39,989 nt of DNA. Source: Marinobacter alexandrii. GTDB taxonomy: Bacteria; Pseudomonadota; Gammaproteobacteria; Pseudomonadales; Oleiphilaceae. Location: NCBI RefSeq assembly GCF_005871205.1, contig NZ_SWKM01000018.1, forward strand, positions 1 through 39,989, written 5' to 3'. Positions 31,062 through 39,907 of the stretch are shown piece after piece. The notes under the pieces were generated by a model. That model made no database searches, was not told the DNA's origin, and saw only the letters and a list, made by a program, of their open reading frames with translations. How positions within the stretch are numbered: the stretch's first letter is position 1; every line of letters starts with the position of its first letter. A program made the translations under genes and the position numbers.

Positions 31062-32723
31062 ATGTCTGATCGCGCGCCCCAACTGACCTCCTCCCCGGAG
31101 TGGCAGGCGCTGGAACAACAGCGGCAGAAAATGCAGTCGGTGCCGATGAAGCAGCTATTTTCCGAGGACCCGGAACGGGCCAGCCGGTACTTCATCAGGG
31201 GCGCGGGGATATCCCTGGATTTTTCCAAGAACCGCATCACTGACGAAACCCTGACCGCCCTACTGGCGCTGGCCGAGCGCTGCGACCTGCCGGCACGCCG
31301 GGACGCACTGCTGCGCGGCGAGCCGGTCAACCGCACCGAACAACGTCCGGCCCTGCACACAGCCCTGAGACACCCCGGCAACGCCTCCATCATGGTGGAC
31401 GGAGTCGATGTGGTGGCCGAGGTCCAGCACACCCTGGGGCGGATGGAAGCGGTGGTCACCGGCGTTCTGGATCAGTCTCGAACCGGCTACAGCGGCAAGG
31501 CCTTCACCGACGTGGTCAGTATTGGCATCGGCGGCTCCTATCTCGGACCAAAACTGGTCAACGAGGCCCTGCAGCCTTACTGGCAGGGCGGAATGCGCTG
31601 CCATTTTGTGGCCAACATCGACGGTACCGATATCCTGGAGGCGCTCCGGCAGGTCAACCCGGAAACCACTCTGTTCCTGATCCAGTCGAAATCATTTCGC
31701 ACCCAGGAAACCCTCGAGAACAGCAACGTGGCCCGGCAGTGGCTGGTGGACTATTGCGGCGACGACTCGGCAGTGGCCAAGCACTTCCTCGCAGTAACCG
31801 CCAACGTACCGGGCGCAGAAAGCTTCGGGATTCAGGCCGATCAGGTGTTCCCGATGTGGGACTGGGTTGGCGGGCGCTACTCGCTCTGGTCCGCCATTGG
31901 CCTGCCGGTGGCGCTGACCATCGGCATGGACAATTTCCGGAGCCTGCTGGCTGGCGCCCATGCCATGGACAGCCACTTCCAGGATGCGCCACTGGCGCAG
32001 AACTTGCCCGTGGTCATGGGCTTACTGGGCGTCTGGTACAACAACTTCTGGAACGCTCACACCCACGCCATCCTGCCGTATGACCAATACCTGCGCAGCC
32101 TTCCGGACCACCTCCAGCAGTTGGACATGGAAAGCAATGGCAAGAGTGTGACCGAGACCGGGGCGCCACTGGCCTGTGAATCCGGCCCGATTATCTGGGG
32201 TGGTACTGGCTCCAATGGCCAGCACGCCTACCACCAGCTGATCCATCAAGGCACCCGGCTGATACCGGCCGATTTCATCATTCCGTTGAAAACCCACAAC
32301 CCCGTGGCCACCCACCACGCCGACCTGTTTGCCAACTGCCTGAGTCAGAGCCGGGCGATGATGGCAGGCAAATCACTGGCGGAGGCGCGGGCCGAACTGG
32401 CAGCGGAAGGGCATTCGGATGCGGAAATTGAGGAGTTGGCGCCCCATAAGGTGATTCCCGGCAACAAACCCAGCAACACCCTGGTGCTGGAACAGGTAAC
32501 ACCGGAGACCCTGGGGGCACTGATCGCCCTGTACGAGCACCGGACGTTTGTTCAAGGTGTTATCTGGGGCGTGGATTCATTTGATCAATGGGGCGTGGAG
32601 CTGGGCAAACAACTGGGTAAAGGCATCCTGCCCCGTCTACTAGGAAAGGACGAGCAGGACACAGGCAGCGACAGCTCAACCGATCACCTGATCGAACTGT
32701 TCAGGTCAGTCGGCGATTACTGA
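31062..32723 (+). CDS. pgi: Glucose-6-phosphate isomerase
   Basis: Interconverts glucose-6-phosphate and fructose-6-phosphate. The signatures FTDVVSIGIGGSYLGPKL and GVDSFDQWGVELGKQLGKGI are intact across 553 residues. The start has AAAGGA. It lies 36 bp after panC, an order shared with Pseudomonas, where panD may intervene. Its 3' end overlaps the convergent second folK gene by 18 bp. Confidence 0.97.
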   Translation: MSDRAPQLTSSPEWQALEQQRQKMQSVPMKQLFSEDPERASRYFIRGAGISLDFSKNRITDETLTALLALAERCDLPARRDALLRGEPVNRTEQRPALHTALRHPGNASIMVDGVDVVAEVQHTLGRMEAVVTGVLDQSRTGYSGKAFTDVVSIGIGGSYLGPKLVNEALQPYWQGGMRCHFVANIDGTDILEALRQVNPETTLFLIQSKSFRTQETLENSNVARQWLVDYCGDDSAVAKHFLAVTANVPGAESFGIQADQVFPMWDWVGGRYSLWSAIGLPVALTIGMDNFRSLLAGAHAMDSHFQDAPLAQNLPVVMGLLGVWYNNFWNAHTHAILPYDQYLRSLPDHLQQLDMESNGKSVTETGAPLACESGPIIWGGTGSNGQHAYHQLIHQGTRLIPADFIIPLKTHNPVATHHADLFANCLSQSRAMMAGKSLAEARAELAAEGHSDAEIEELAPHKVIPGNKPSNTLVLEQVTPETLGALIALYEHRTFVQGVIWGVDSFDQWGVELGKQLGKGILPRLLGKDEQDTGSDSSTDHLIELFRSVGDY

Positions 32724-33230
32724 GATCTGACGACCCTGCCAGGTAAAGGCCACCGGCCAGAGTTTCTGGTCGGACCGGTAATCCCGCCACAACTCCCGAT
32801 AACTCTGCCCCGTCACCGGATGCAGCGCGTCGGGCGCGATGTCTGCCAAAGGCTGCAGCACGAAGGCGTTCTTCAGGATCTCGCCACGGGGCAGCTCGAC
32901 CCCATCGACTAACCCCACCCGATCGCCATAGGTCAGGATATCCAGATCCAGGGTTCGGGCACTGAACTTGGGCACATCCCGGCGGCGGCCATTATCGGCC
33001 TCCAGTTGCTTGAAGCGTCGGGACAACTCACCCACCGATAGCCCGGTTTTTACCCCGACCACCAGATTCAGAAACGGTGAGCCATTAAAACCCACTGCCT
33101 CGCTTTCATAGACTGGTGAAATCTCAAGGCCCCCAAACCAGTTCGCCAACGCGTCCAGAGCCGCGGTAACGTAGCGCTCCCGGTCTACATTACTGCCAAT
33201 ACTGATGTATACCCGGACCTGATCGGCCAT
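32706..33230 (-). CDS. folK: Second, divergent HPPK-family protein
   Basis: HPPK-family protein of 174 residues with YISIGSNVDRERY at the N-terminus and FSARTLDLDIL in the signature region. The Ser at the position normally Gly or Ala departs from the family pattern, but the Arg and both Asp that bind metal-ATP are kept. It overlaps the folB stop by TAATG, so it is coupled to dihydroneopterin aldolase, the preceding step of the pathway. It may be a working second HPPK or a specialised paralogue; a similar gene sits beside folB in Pseudomonas. Confidence 0.88.
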   Translation of the reverse strand: MADQVRVYISIGSNVDRERYVTAALDALANWFGGLEISPVYESEAVGFNGSPFLNLVVGVKTGLSVGELSRRFKQLEADNGRRRDVPKFSARTLDLDILTYGDRVGLVDGVELPRGEILKNAFVLQPLADIAPDALHPVTGQSYRELWRDYRSDQKLWPVAFTWQGRQISVIAD

Positions 33231-33586
33231 TACCGCGTTCCCCTTTCAATTCGGACTCCCACTGCCTGCGCCGCCGGCACCGCTCCGGGTTTTCTCAGTG
33301 TCAGTGCCAGCCAGGTAATCCCGAATTGCCGCTGCAGTTGTGCCGCGAGCTGCTCGGCACCGTGCTCCAGCAACTTGGGCTGAAGCGTCTGCAGGAACGA
33401 TGTGACCAGTTCGCTGACCGCGGCATAATCCAGGGCGTCCCCGACATCATCCGAGGCACCCGGAACCCGGTTATCCCAGGCCATCTCCAGGTCCACCAAC
33501 AGGCGCTGGTCGACCTTTCGTTCCCAATCGTAGACACCGACAACGGTCTCAACTACCAGACCTTCAATAAGCACACTGTCTGCCAA
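33230..33586 (-). CDS. folB: Dihydroneopterin aldolase
   Basis: Splits dihydroneopterin to hydroxymethyldihydropterin in folate synthesis. The N-terminal VLIEGLVVETVVGVYDWER is highly characteristic, and ending near LTLRKPGAV is typical. I choose a TTG at 33586 preceded by GGGAG with 5-nt spacing, giving 118 residues starting (M)ADSVLIEGL. The frame opens 17 codons further up at another TTG without a site, which would overlap the plsY upstream region. A GTG at 33574 is a third option. Confidence 0.93.
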   Translation of the reverse strand: MADSVLIEGLVVETVVGVYDWERKVDQRLLVDLEMAWDNRVPGASDDVGDALDYAAVSELVTSFLQTLQPKLLEHGAEQLAAQLQRQFGITWLALTLRKPGAVPAAQAVGVRIERGTR

Positions 33587-33726
33587 GGGGACTCCCGGAG
33601 TATTCCACTCTTTGCTGATTGAATAACGCACAACCAACGGATACTGTGATATCGCTGGCCTTTTTTTTCAGGGAAGGCATTTTCGCACACTACACCCTGA
33701 GACGTCTCCGCCTTCGAGCCGACACC

Positions 33727-34344
33727 ATGACCTTCTCCACCACACTCGCCACCACACTCTCTAGCGACCCGGTTGTCACCGTACTGCTCTGCGCTGTCGC
33801 ATACCTGGCCGGCTCAGTGCTGTTTGCCCTGCCAGTGTGCCGATGGTGGAAACTGCCCGATCCACGGGCACAGGGCTCAGGCAATCCTGGCGCTACCAAT
33901 GTCTACCGAACCGGCGGCTGGGCACCGGCTCTGGTAACACTGGCGCTGGATGCGGCCAAGGGCTGGCTGCCCGTCTGGCTGGCCCACAACCTGGGGCTGT
34001 CGGTGATGGCGCAGGCAATAGTGGCGCTGTGTGCCGTTACCGGCCACATGATCCCCGTGTTCTACCGATTCAAGGGTGGCAAAGGCGTGGCGACCGCACT
34101 GGGCGCAGGCCTGGCACTGGCACCGATAACCACCTCGCTGATGGCAGCCATCTGGCTGCTGGTGATCTGGCGCTGTCGCATCTCGGCACTGGCGTCCCTG
34201 ATCGCCATCGTTTCCGGCCCGATCATCAGCGCCCTGATCGAACCCGATACCCTGGCCCTGTTCGGCCTACTGGCACTGCTGATCGTGGTTCGGCACCGGA
34301 ATAACCTGATCCGACTGGCTCAGGGCCGGGAAGCCGGCCTTTAA
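33727..34344 (+). CDS. plsY: Acyl-phosphate:glycerol-3-phosphate acyltransferase
   Basis: Inner-membrane enzyme making lysophosphatidic acid, the first step of phospholipid synthesis with PlsX. It has several membrane helices and the three conserved motifs: GSGNPGATNVYR, KGGKGVATALG and a late RHRNNLIRL. From the ATG at 33727 it has 205 residues, the usual size. The frame is open 36 codons upstream but that part is unlike PlsY. It is divergent from folB and convergent with tsaD. Confidence 0.95.
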   Translation: MTFSTTLATTLSSDPVVTVLLCAVAYLAGSVLFALPVCRWWKLPDPRAQGSGNPGATNVYRTGGWAPALVTLALDAAKGWLPVWLAHNLGLSVMAQAIVALCAVTGHMIPVFYRFKGGKGVATALGAGLALAPITTSLMAAIWLLVIWRCRISALASLIAIVSGPIISALIEPDTLALFGLLALLIVVRHRNNLIRLAQGREAGL

Positions 34345-34376
34345 AGCGTCAATCGTCCGCCAGGACAAGGCGTGGG

Positions 34377-35432
34377 CTAATCCACCAATCCAGTTGAGCG
34401 CGGCTCGGTAATCGCCGGCAGGGTATTCATCGGCCAGCGCGGAACCGCCACAATCCGCTCACCATCCTGCTGCCCGGCCCGCAAGCGCTGGGCGCCGGCA
34501 TAGGCAATCATGGCGCCGTTATCGGTGCAGAATTCCGGGCGGGCGTAGAACACCGCAGCCTTTAGCTTGGCGGTCATGGCCTCCAGCCCAGCGCGCAAAC
34601 GCTTGTTAGCGCTGACACCACCGGCAATAACCAGACGCTTGCAACCGGTCTGTTCCAGGGCACGCCGGCACTTGATGGTCAGGGTCTCGACCACGGCGGT
34701 TTCGAACGCCAGGGCGATGTCGGCACGGTTCTGATCATCAAGACCGCCCGCATCACGGGCCGCACTGACGGTATTCAGTGTAAAGGTCTTCAAGCCACTA
34801 AAACTGAAATCCAGGCCGGGACGATCGGTCATCGGACGCGGAAACCGATAACGGCCCGGTGTACCCTGCTCGGCCAGCGCGGCAATCCGTGGCCCTCCGG
34901 GGTAATCCAGCCCGAGCATCTTGGCCGCCTTGTCGAAAGCCTCCCCGGCGGCATCATCAACCGACTCACCCAGCATTTCGTAGGCACCAATGCCGTCGAC
35001 CCTCACCAACTGGGTGTGGCCGCCGGATACCAGCAAGGCAACAAACGGGAAAGCGGGCGGATTTTCCTCCAGCATCGGCGCCAGCAGATGCCCCTCCATG
35101 TGATGCACTCCCAGAACCGGCACGCCCAACGCGAAGCCCAGGGAATGGGCAACCGAGCCGCCGACCATCAACGCTCCGACTAATCCAGGCCCGGCCGTGT
35201 AGGCAATACCCTCCAGGTCAGCCCGAACCTTGCCGGCCTGGGCCAACACCTGATCGCACAACGGCAGCAACTTGCGCACATGGTCCCGCGATGCCAGCTC
35301 CGGAACCACGCCGCCGTAGTCCGCGTGCATATCGATCTGACTGAACAGGGCGTGCGCAAGCAGCCCCTGCTCGCTGTCGAACAGGGCCACGCCGGTTTCA
35401 TCGCAGGAAGTTTCAATACCGAGAATCAGCAT
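34377..35432 (-). CDS. tsaD: tRNA threonylcarbamoyladenosine transferase TsaD
   Basis: Transfers the threonylcarbamoyl group to A37 of ANN-decoding tRNAs, with TsaB and TsaE. The N-terminal GIETSCDETGVAL, the metal-binding HHMEGH and the ATPase-fold LLVSGGHTQLV are intact. It has 351 residues. It is divergent from rpsU, the standard gammaproteobacterial order. tRNA-Ile2 at the right end of the window decodes AUA, an ANN codon, and so would be expected to carry this modification. Confidence 0.97.
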   Translation of the reverse strand: MLILGIETSCDETGVALFDSEQGLLAHALFSQIDMHADYGGVVPELASRDHVRKLLPLCDQVLAQAGKVRADLEGIAYTAGPGLVGALMVGGSVAHSLGFALGVPVLGVHHMEGHLLAPMLEENPPAFPFVALLVSGGHTQLVRVDGIGAYEMLGESVDDAAGEAFDKAAKMLGLDYPGGPRIAALAEQGTPGRYRFPRPMTDRPGLDFSFSGLKTFTLNTVSAARDAGGLDDQNRADIALAFETAVVETLTIKCRRALEQTGCKRLVIAGGVSANKRLRAGLEAMTAKLKAAVFYARPEFCTDNGAMIAYAGAQRLRAGQQDGERIVAVPRWPMNTLPAITEPRSTGLVD

Positions 35433-35522
35433 AATATCGGGGCCACGTTAATAGACATGTGTGGAAAACGCAGCATTTTAGCAGAAACCCGAAACGCCCT
35501 GTCAGATTCATCTGAACAATCA

Positions 35523-35552
35523 TTGACCTTGCCATAACCCAGGCGCTATCAT
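35523..35552 (+). promoter_or_regulatory. Sigma70 promoter of rpsU-dnaG-rpoD
   Basis: TTGACC at 35523-35528, an 18-bp spacer and TATCAT at 35547-35552, followed by the GC-rich TGCCGCCC. The start near 35560 leaves a leader of about 110 nt before rpsU. The GC-rich discriminator suggests growth-rate control. Confidence 0.6.
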
Positions 35553-35669
35553 TGCCGCCCTAAAATATGCACTGGTCGAGTTTTAGCCAATCTGACCAGG
35601 GATCGAACCGGTCTGGCGCTGCCAGGCGGATTACATTGAAACCGAATCTATCAGGTAGGTGATTTCCGA

Positions 35670-35885
35670 ATGCCAGCTGTTAAAGTGAAAGAGAATGAAC
35701 CGTTTGACGTAGCACTGCGTCGCTTCAAGCGTTCCTGCGAAAAAGCGGGTGTACTTTCCGAAGTACGTCGTCGTGAGCACTACGAGAAGCCGACCGCTGT
35801 TCGTAAGCGCAAAGCAGCCGCTGCCGTTAAGCGTCATCTCAAGAAGCTTCAGCGGGAGCAGCGCAAGTTCGAGCGTCTGTACTAA
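35670..35885 (+). CDS. rpsU: 30S ribosomal protein S21
   Basis: Small basic ribosomal protein needed for initiation on the 30S subunit. Its 71 residues match the family exactly in length, with FDVALRRFKRSCEKAGVL and the Lys/Arg-rich tail. It is the first gene of the classical macromolecular synthesis operon rpsU-dnaG-rpoD. A strong terminator follows, so most transcripts should end after rpsU and a minority read into dnaG. Confidence 0.98.
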   Translation: MPAVKVKENEPFDVALRRFKRSCEKAGVLSEVRRREHYEKPTAVRKRKAAAAVKRHLKKLQREQRKFERLY

Positions 35886-35955
35886 GTTATATAGACGCCG
35901 CTTGCCTGCAAAGCACTGATTGCCTGTTCAGCCGCAGGCTGCACAGAGCGACTTC

Positions 35956-35992
35956 AAAAATGCCGCCGAGGCCTGGCTTCGGCGGCATTTTT
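35956..35992 (+). terminator. Terminator between rpsU and dnaG
   Basis: AAAAATGCCGCCGA pairs with TCGGCGGCATTTTT, ending in a T-run: a 14-bp stem plus a few inner pairs. It probably attenuates readthrough so that primase is made at a much lower level than S21. Confidence 0.92.
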
Positions 35993-36038
35993 AGCTATGG
36001 CTGAACCCGACACAAGTCCCGGTTGATCTGGAGTCTCC

Positions 36039-37766
36039 ATGAGTGGACTGATCCCTCAACGTTTTGTTGAAGACCTGCTTGATCGTCTCGATCTGGCGGA
36101 GTTGATCGGTTCACGCATAACTCTCAAAAAAGCCGGCGCGAATTACAAGGCATGCTGTCCGTTTCACGATGAAAAGACGCCGTCATTCAACGTGCGACCG
36201 GACAAGGGCTTTTACCATTGCTTTGGCTGCGGTGCTCATGGCGACGCCATCAGCTTTATTCGCGAGTTTGAGGGCCTTGGCTTCACCGAAGCGGTTGAAG
36301 AGCTGGCCAAGCGGGCCGGCCTGGAAGTGCCTTACGATAAGGCCGCCAAGCAGGAGATCCAGCAGGCCCGAACGCTGACGGACGCGCTCGATTTTGCCAG
36401 CCGGTTCTATCAGTCCGCACTGACCAGCCAGCAAGGCGCCTACGCCCGGGATTACCTGCAACAGCGGGGCCTGGACGACGCCATCGTGCAGCAGTATCAG
36501 ATTGGTTACGCGCCCTCGGCCGGAACGGCCCTGTTCGACGCCGCCAGCAAGGACCTGAAAGGCCCTTTGGTGGAAACCGGCACGGTCTCCGACAAATACG
36601 GGCGGCCCCGGGACCTGTTCCGCAATCGGGTGATGTTCCCGATCCGCAACAGCCGGGGCAAAACCATTGCCTTTGGTGGGCGGACCCTGGGTGACGACAA
36701 GGCCAAGTACATCAACTCCCCGGAGTCTGATGTCTTTCACAAGAGCCGGGAAATATACGGCCTGTTCGAAGCCAAACAGGCAGTAAGGCAGCTGGACAAG
36801 TTGCTGGTTGTTGAAGGGTATATGGATGTCATTGCCCTGGCCCAACATGGCATTCACTACGCTGTCGCAACGTTGGGCACGGCAACCAACCAGGACAGCC
36901 TGACCGCCCTGCTCCGGCAGGTGCGGCATATTGTGTTCTGCTTCGATGGCGACCAGGCCGGATTCCGGGCCGCTGACCGCGCCATGGACAACGCGCTTGA
37001 GCTGATGGCCGACGGAATGCACCTGCAATTCCTGATGCTGCCCCAAGGTGAGGATCCGGACACGCTGGTGCGCAAGGAAGGCCCGGAGGCGTTCCAGGCA
37101 CGGATTGACGGTGCCACACCGCTGTCGCGCTACCTGTTTGACCGACAGAGTGAGGGCCTGGACCTGCAACTGCCGGAACACCGGGGCGAGTTAAGGGCCC
37201 GGGTAGAGCCACTGCTGAACAAGATGCCGAAGAGCACCCTGCGGGATGCCATGTGGCACGAAATGCTCCGACTTTGTGGCGGCCGCAATCAGTGGCAGAA
37301 CCGGCCGAAGAATCAGGGCGGAAACTGGAAAGACGGTCGACGGGACCGGGTTACGGAAGAGCGTATCGACGTAAAACTCAGCAAAGACAGCATCTTATGC
37401 CTGGCTCTGCTGGAAGCGCCGGAAATGGCCACCGAAGTGGTCGAACTGTCGCGAAGTTCGCGTCAGTTTACCCAGGCCCGCAACTTCGCCAGCTGGATTC
37501 TCGACCAGGAAGTCCGGAATCGGAAATCTTTGGTGCGCTGCCTGGCCCTTGATGGCCAGGCCCGGGACCGCTTCTTCCATCTGTTTGATGGCATTGAGCA
37601 CATTCCCGCCAGGGAGAGCACGCTGGCGGCGGCACGGGAACTGCTGAGCCCGAACGAAGAATCATCGCGACAACAGCGACTTGCGTCTCTGTTGCGCAAC
37701 TTCTCGAACCTCACAGCCGAGGAACGGAAAGAATTACGAACCCTGAGTAGTGGCACTCAGGAGTAA
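36039..37766 (+). CDS. dnaG: DNA primase
   Basis: Makes RNA primers at the replication fork. The N-terminal CHC2 zinc finger (CPFHDEKTPSFNV and CFGCGAHGDAI) is complete. The central RNA-polymerase domain has the Toprim motif VVEGYMDVIAL and FDGDQAG. The C-terminal third, which binds DnaB, begins after a Gln/Asn-rich linker at about residue 415. At 575 residues it is at the shorter end of the family. Unlike in some Pseudomonas genomes, no GatB/YqeY gene lies between rpsU and dnaG. Confidence 0.97.
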   Translation: MSGLIPQRFVEDLLDRLDLAELIGSRITLKKAGANYKACCPFHDEKTPSFNVRPDKGFYHCFGCGAHGDAISFIREFEGLGFTEAVEELAKRAGLEVPYDKAAKQEIQQARTLTDALDFASRFYQSALTSQQGAYARDYLQQRGLDDAIVQQYQIGYAPSAGTALFDAASKDLKGPLVETGTVSDKYGRPRDLFRNRVMFPIRNSRGKTIAFGGRTLGDDKAKYINSPESDVFHKSREIYGLFEAKQAVRQLDKLLVVEGYMDVIALAQHGIHYAVATLGTATNQDSLTALLRQVRHIVFCFDGDQAGFRAADRAMDNALELMADGMHLQFLMLPQGEDPDTLVRKEGPEAFQARIDGATPLSRYLFDRQSEGLDLQLPEHRGELRARVEPLLNKMPKSTLRDAMWHEMLRLCGGRNQWQNRPKNQGGNWKDGRRDRVTEERIDVKLSKDSILCLALLEAPEMATEVVELSRSSRQFTQARNFASWILDQEVRNRKSLVRCLALDGQARDRFFHLFDGIEHIPARESTLAAARELLSPNEESSRQQRLASLLRNFSNLTAEERKELRTLSSGTQE

Positions 37767-37833
37767 CAGGACTTGAAACTAGACGCATTGATCACCATCT
37801 AACCATTCGGTGGCAGTGCGACCGAGCGACAGC

Positions 37834-37839
37834 TATAAT
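37834..37839 (+). promoter_or_regulatory. Candidate -10 box of an rpoD promoter
   Basis: TATAAT at 37834-37839 with a weak TGGCAG 17 bp upstream (37811-37816). An ATG overlapping it at 37838 opens the rpoD frame but cannot be the start if this promoter is used, which supports the ATG at 37886. Confidence 0.4.
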
Positions 37840-37885
37840 GGCTGTTTCACTTTTTTCCTTCTCAAAGCGAGTTCACAGGGTGTCT

Positions 37886-39733
37886 ATGTCAGGCAATTCG
37901 CAAAAATCACGTTTAAAAGACCTCATTGCACGAGGCAAGGAACAAGGTTACCTGACTTACGCCGAGGTAAACGACCACCTCCCGGAAGACATTGCCGACC
38001 CGGATCAGGTCGAAGACATCATTCGCATGATCAACGACATGGGTATTCAGGTAACCGAAGAAACACCGGATGCCGATACCCTGCTGATGACCGAAGGCGA
38101 CTCCACCGCTGACGAAGCTGCTGCTGCCGAAGCCGCAGCCGCACTCGCCGCGGTTGAAACCGATGCCGGCCGCACCACCGATCCAGTGCGCATGTACATG
38201 CGTGAGATGGGTACGGTAGAGCTGTTGACCCGTGAAGGCGAAATTGTTATCGCCAAGCGCATCGAGGAAGGCATTCGCGATGTCATGGCTGCTGTCGCCC
38301 ATTTCCCCGGCACCGCGGGCACTGTGATTCAGGCGTATAACCGCATCATCGAGAACGAAGGCCGCATCAGCGACATCGTCACCGGTTTCCTGGATCCCGA
38401 CGACGCCGAGCCGTTCATGGGCGAGGAAACCCCGGCCACCAGCACTGATACCTCCGGTTCTTCATCCGACGATGACGATGATGACGAGGAAGAAACCGAG
38501 AGCGGCCCGGATCCCGAAGAGACCCGGCTGCGGTTCGAACTGCTGACCGAGAAACTGGAAGCAGCCGACAAGGCGCTGGCCAAGCACGGGCGCGGTGACA
38601 AGAAAACCCAGGAAGCACTGAACGAGCTGGGCCAAGTGTTTGCCCCGTTCAAGCTGGCCAACAAGGCCTTCGACGAGCTGGTCAACGTGGTCCGTTCAAC
38701 CAACGTGCTGGTGCGGGAAAACGAACGCGCCATCATGCAGATCTGTGTCCGCGACTGCAAAATGCCGCGCAAGGATTTCATCAAGTCCTTCCCCGGCAAC
38801 GAGACCAACCTGGACTGGGCCGAAAAGATTGGCCGGAGCAAGAAGCCTTACGCCGCGCCGATGTCCGAGCGCATCGACGAAATCGTTCGCCTGCAGAAGC
38901 GCATCCAGAACGTGCAGACCGACGTGGACCTGGACGTGGCCGACGTCAAGGAAATCAACCGTCGCGTTTCCATCGGTGAAGCCAAGGCTCGCCGTGCCAA
39001 GAAGGAAATGGTTGAGGCCAACCTGCGACTGGTAATCTCCATCGCCAAGAAGTACACCAACCGCGGCCTGCAGTTCCTGGACCTGATTCAGGAAGGCAAC
39101 ATTGGCCTGATGAAGGCCGTGGACAAGTTCGAATACCGTCGTGGTTACAAGTTCTCGACCTACGCCACCTGGTGGATTCGTCAGGCCATCACCCGTTCCA
39201 TCGCGGACCAGGCCCGCACCATCCGTATTCCGGTGCACATGATTGAGACCATCAACAAGCTCAACCGGATCTCTCGCCAGATGCTGCAGGAGATGGGCCG
39301 CGAGCCCACGCCGGAAGAGCTGGGTGAGCGCATGGAAATGCCGGAAGACAAGATCCGTAAGGTTCTGAAGATCGCCAAAGAGCCGATCTCCATGGAAACC
39401 CCGATCGGTGATGATGAAGACAGCCATCTGGGCGACTTCATTGAGGACATCCAGGCACTGTCTCCGGTGGATTCCGCGACCGCCGAAGGTCTGCGCGAAG
39501 CCACCCGTTCGGTACTGGCCGGCCTGACCGCGCGTGAGTCCAAGGTACTGCGCATGCGTTTCGGTATTGAAATGAATACCGACCACACCCTGGAAGAAGT
39601 CGGCAAGCAGTTCGACGTCACCCGGGAGCGCATTCGTCAGATCGAAGCCAAGGCTCTGCGCAAACTGCGTCATCCGTCCCGTTCCGATCACCTGCGTGGC
39701 TTTATCGACGATCAGGGCAATCCCCAGGGATAA
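37886..39733 (+). CDS. rpoD: RNA polymerase primary sigma factor sigma70
   Basis: Housekeeping sigma factor of 615 residues from the ATG at 37886 (MSGNSQKSRLKDLI). Region 1.1 is followed by region 1.2 (DPVRMYMREMGTVELLTREGE) and a non-conserved insert with an acidic run of Asp and Glu at about residues 195-210. Regions 2 (FLDLIQEGNIGLMKAVDKFEYRRGYKFSTYATWWIRQAI) to 4.2 (EEVGKQFDVTRERIRQIEAKALRKLRHP) are complete. It is the last gene of the rpsU-dnaG-rpoD block and ends at a GC hairpin. Confidence 0.98.
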   Translation: MSGNSQKSRLKDLIARGKEQGYLTYAEVNDHLPEDIADPDQVEDIIRMINDMGIQVTEETPDADTLLMTEGDSTADEAAAAEAAAALAAVETDAGRTTDPVRMYMREMGTVELLTREGEIVIAKRIEEGIRDVMAAVAHFPGTAGTVIQAYNRIIENEGRISDIVTGFLDPDDAEPFMGEETPATSTDTSGSSSDDDDDDEEETESGPDPEETRLRFELLTEKLEAADKALAKHGRGDKKTQEALNELGQVFAPFKLANKAFDELVNVVRSTNVLVRENERAIMQICVRDCKMPRKDFIKSFPGNETNLDWAEKIGRSKKPYAAPMSERIDEIVRLQKRIQNVQTDVDLDVADVKEINRRVSIGEAKARRAKKEMVEANLRLVISIAKKYTNRGLQFLDLIQEGNIGLMKAVDKFEYRRGYKFSTYATWWIRQAITRSIADQARTIRIPVHMIETINKLNRISRQMLQEMGREPTPEELGERMEMPEDKIRKVLKIAKEPISMETPIGDDEDSHLGDFIEDIQALSPVDSATAEGLREATRSVLAGLTARESKVLRMRFGIEMNTDHTLEEVGKQFDVTRERIRQIEAKALRKLRHPSRSDHLRGFIDDQGNPQG

Positions 39734-39746
39734 TAGCCACAACAGT

Positions 39747-39784
39747 AGCGGGCGCCCCACCTCACCGGTATAATGGCGCCCGCT
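39747..39784 (+). promoter_or_regulatory. Combined rpoD terminator-like hairpin and tRNA promoter
   Basis: A perfect 10-bp inverted repeat, AGCGGGCGCC (39747-39756) and GGCGCCCGCT (39775-39784), encloses 18 nt ending in TATAAT (39769-39774). The right arm forms a stringent-type discriminator directly after the -10 box. A T-rich CTGTTTCC follows. No clear -35 box is present. Confidence 0.6.
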
Positions 39785-39830
39785 CTGTTTCCCCTCCCGG
39801 AAACACCTTTCAAAACAGCAAGTCGTACAC

Positions 39831-39907
<77 letters not shown>

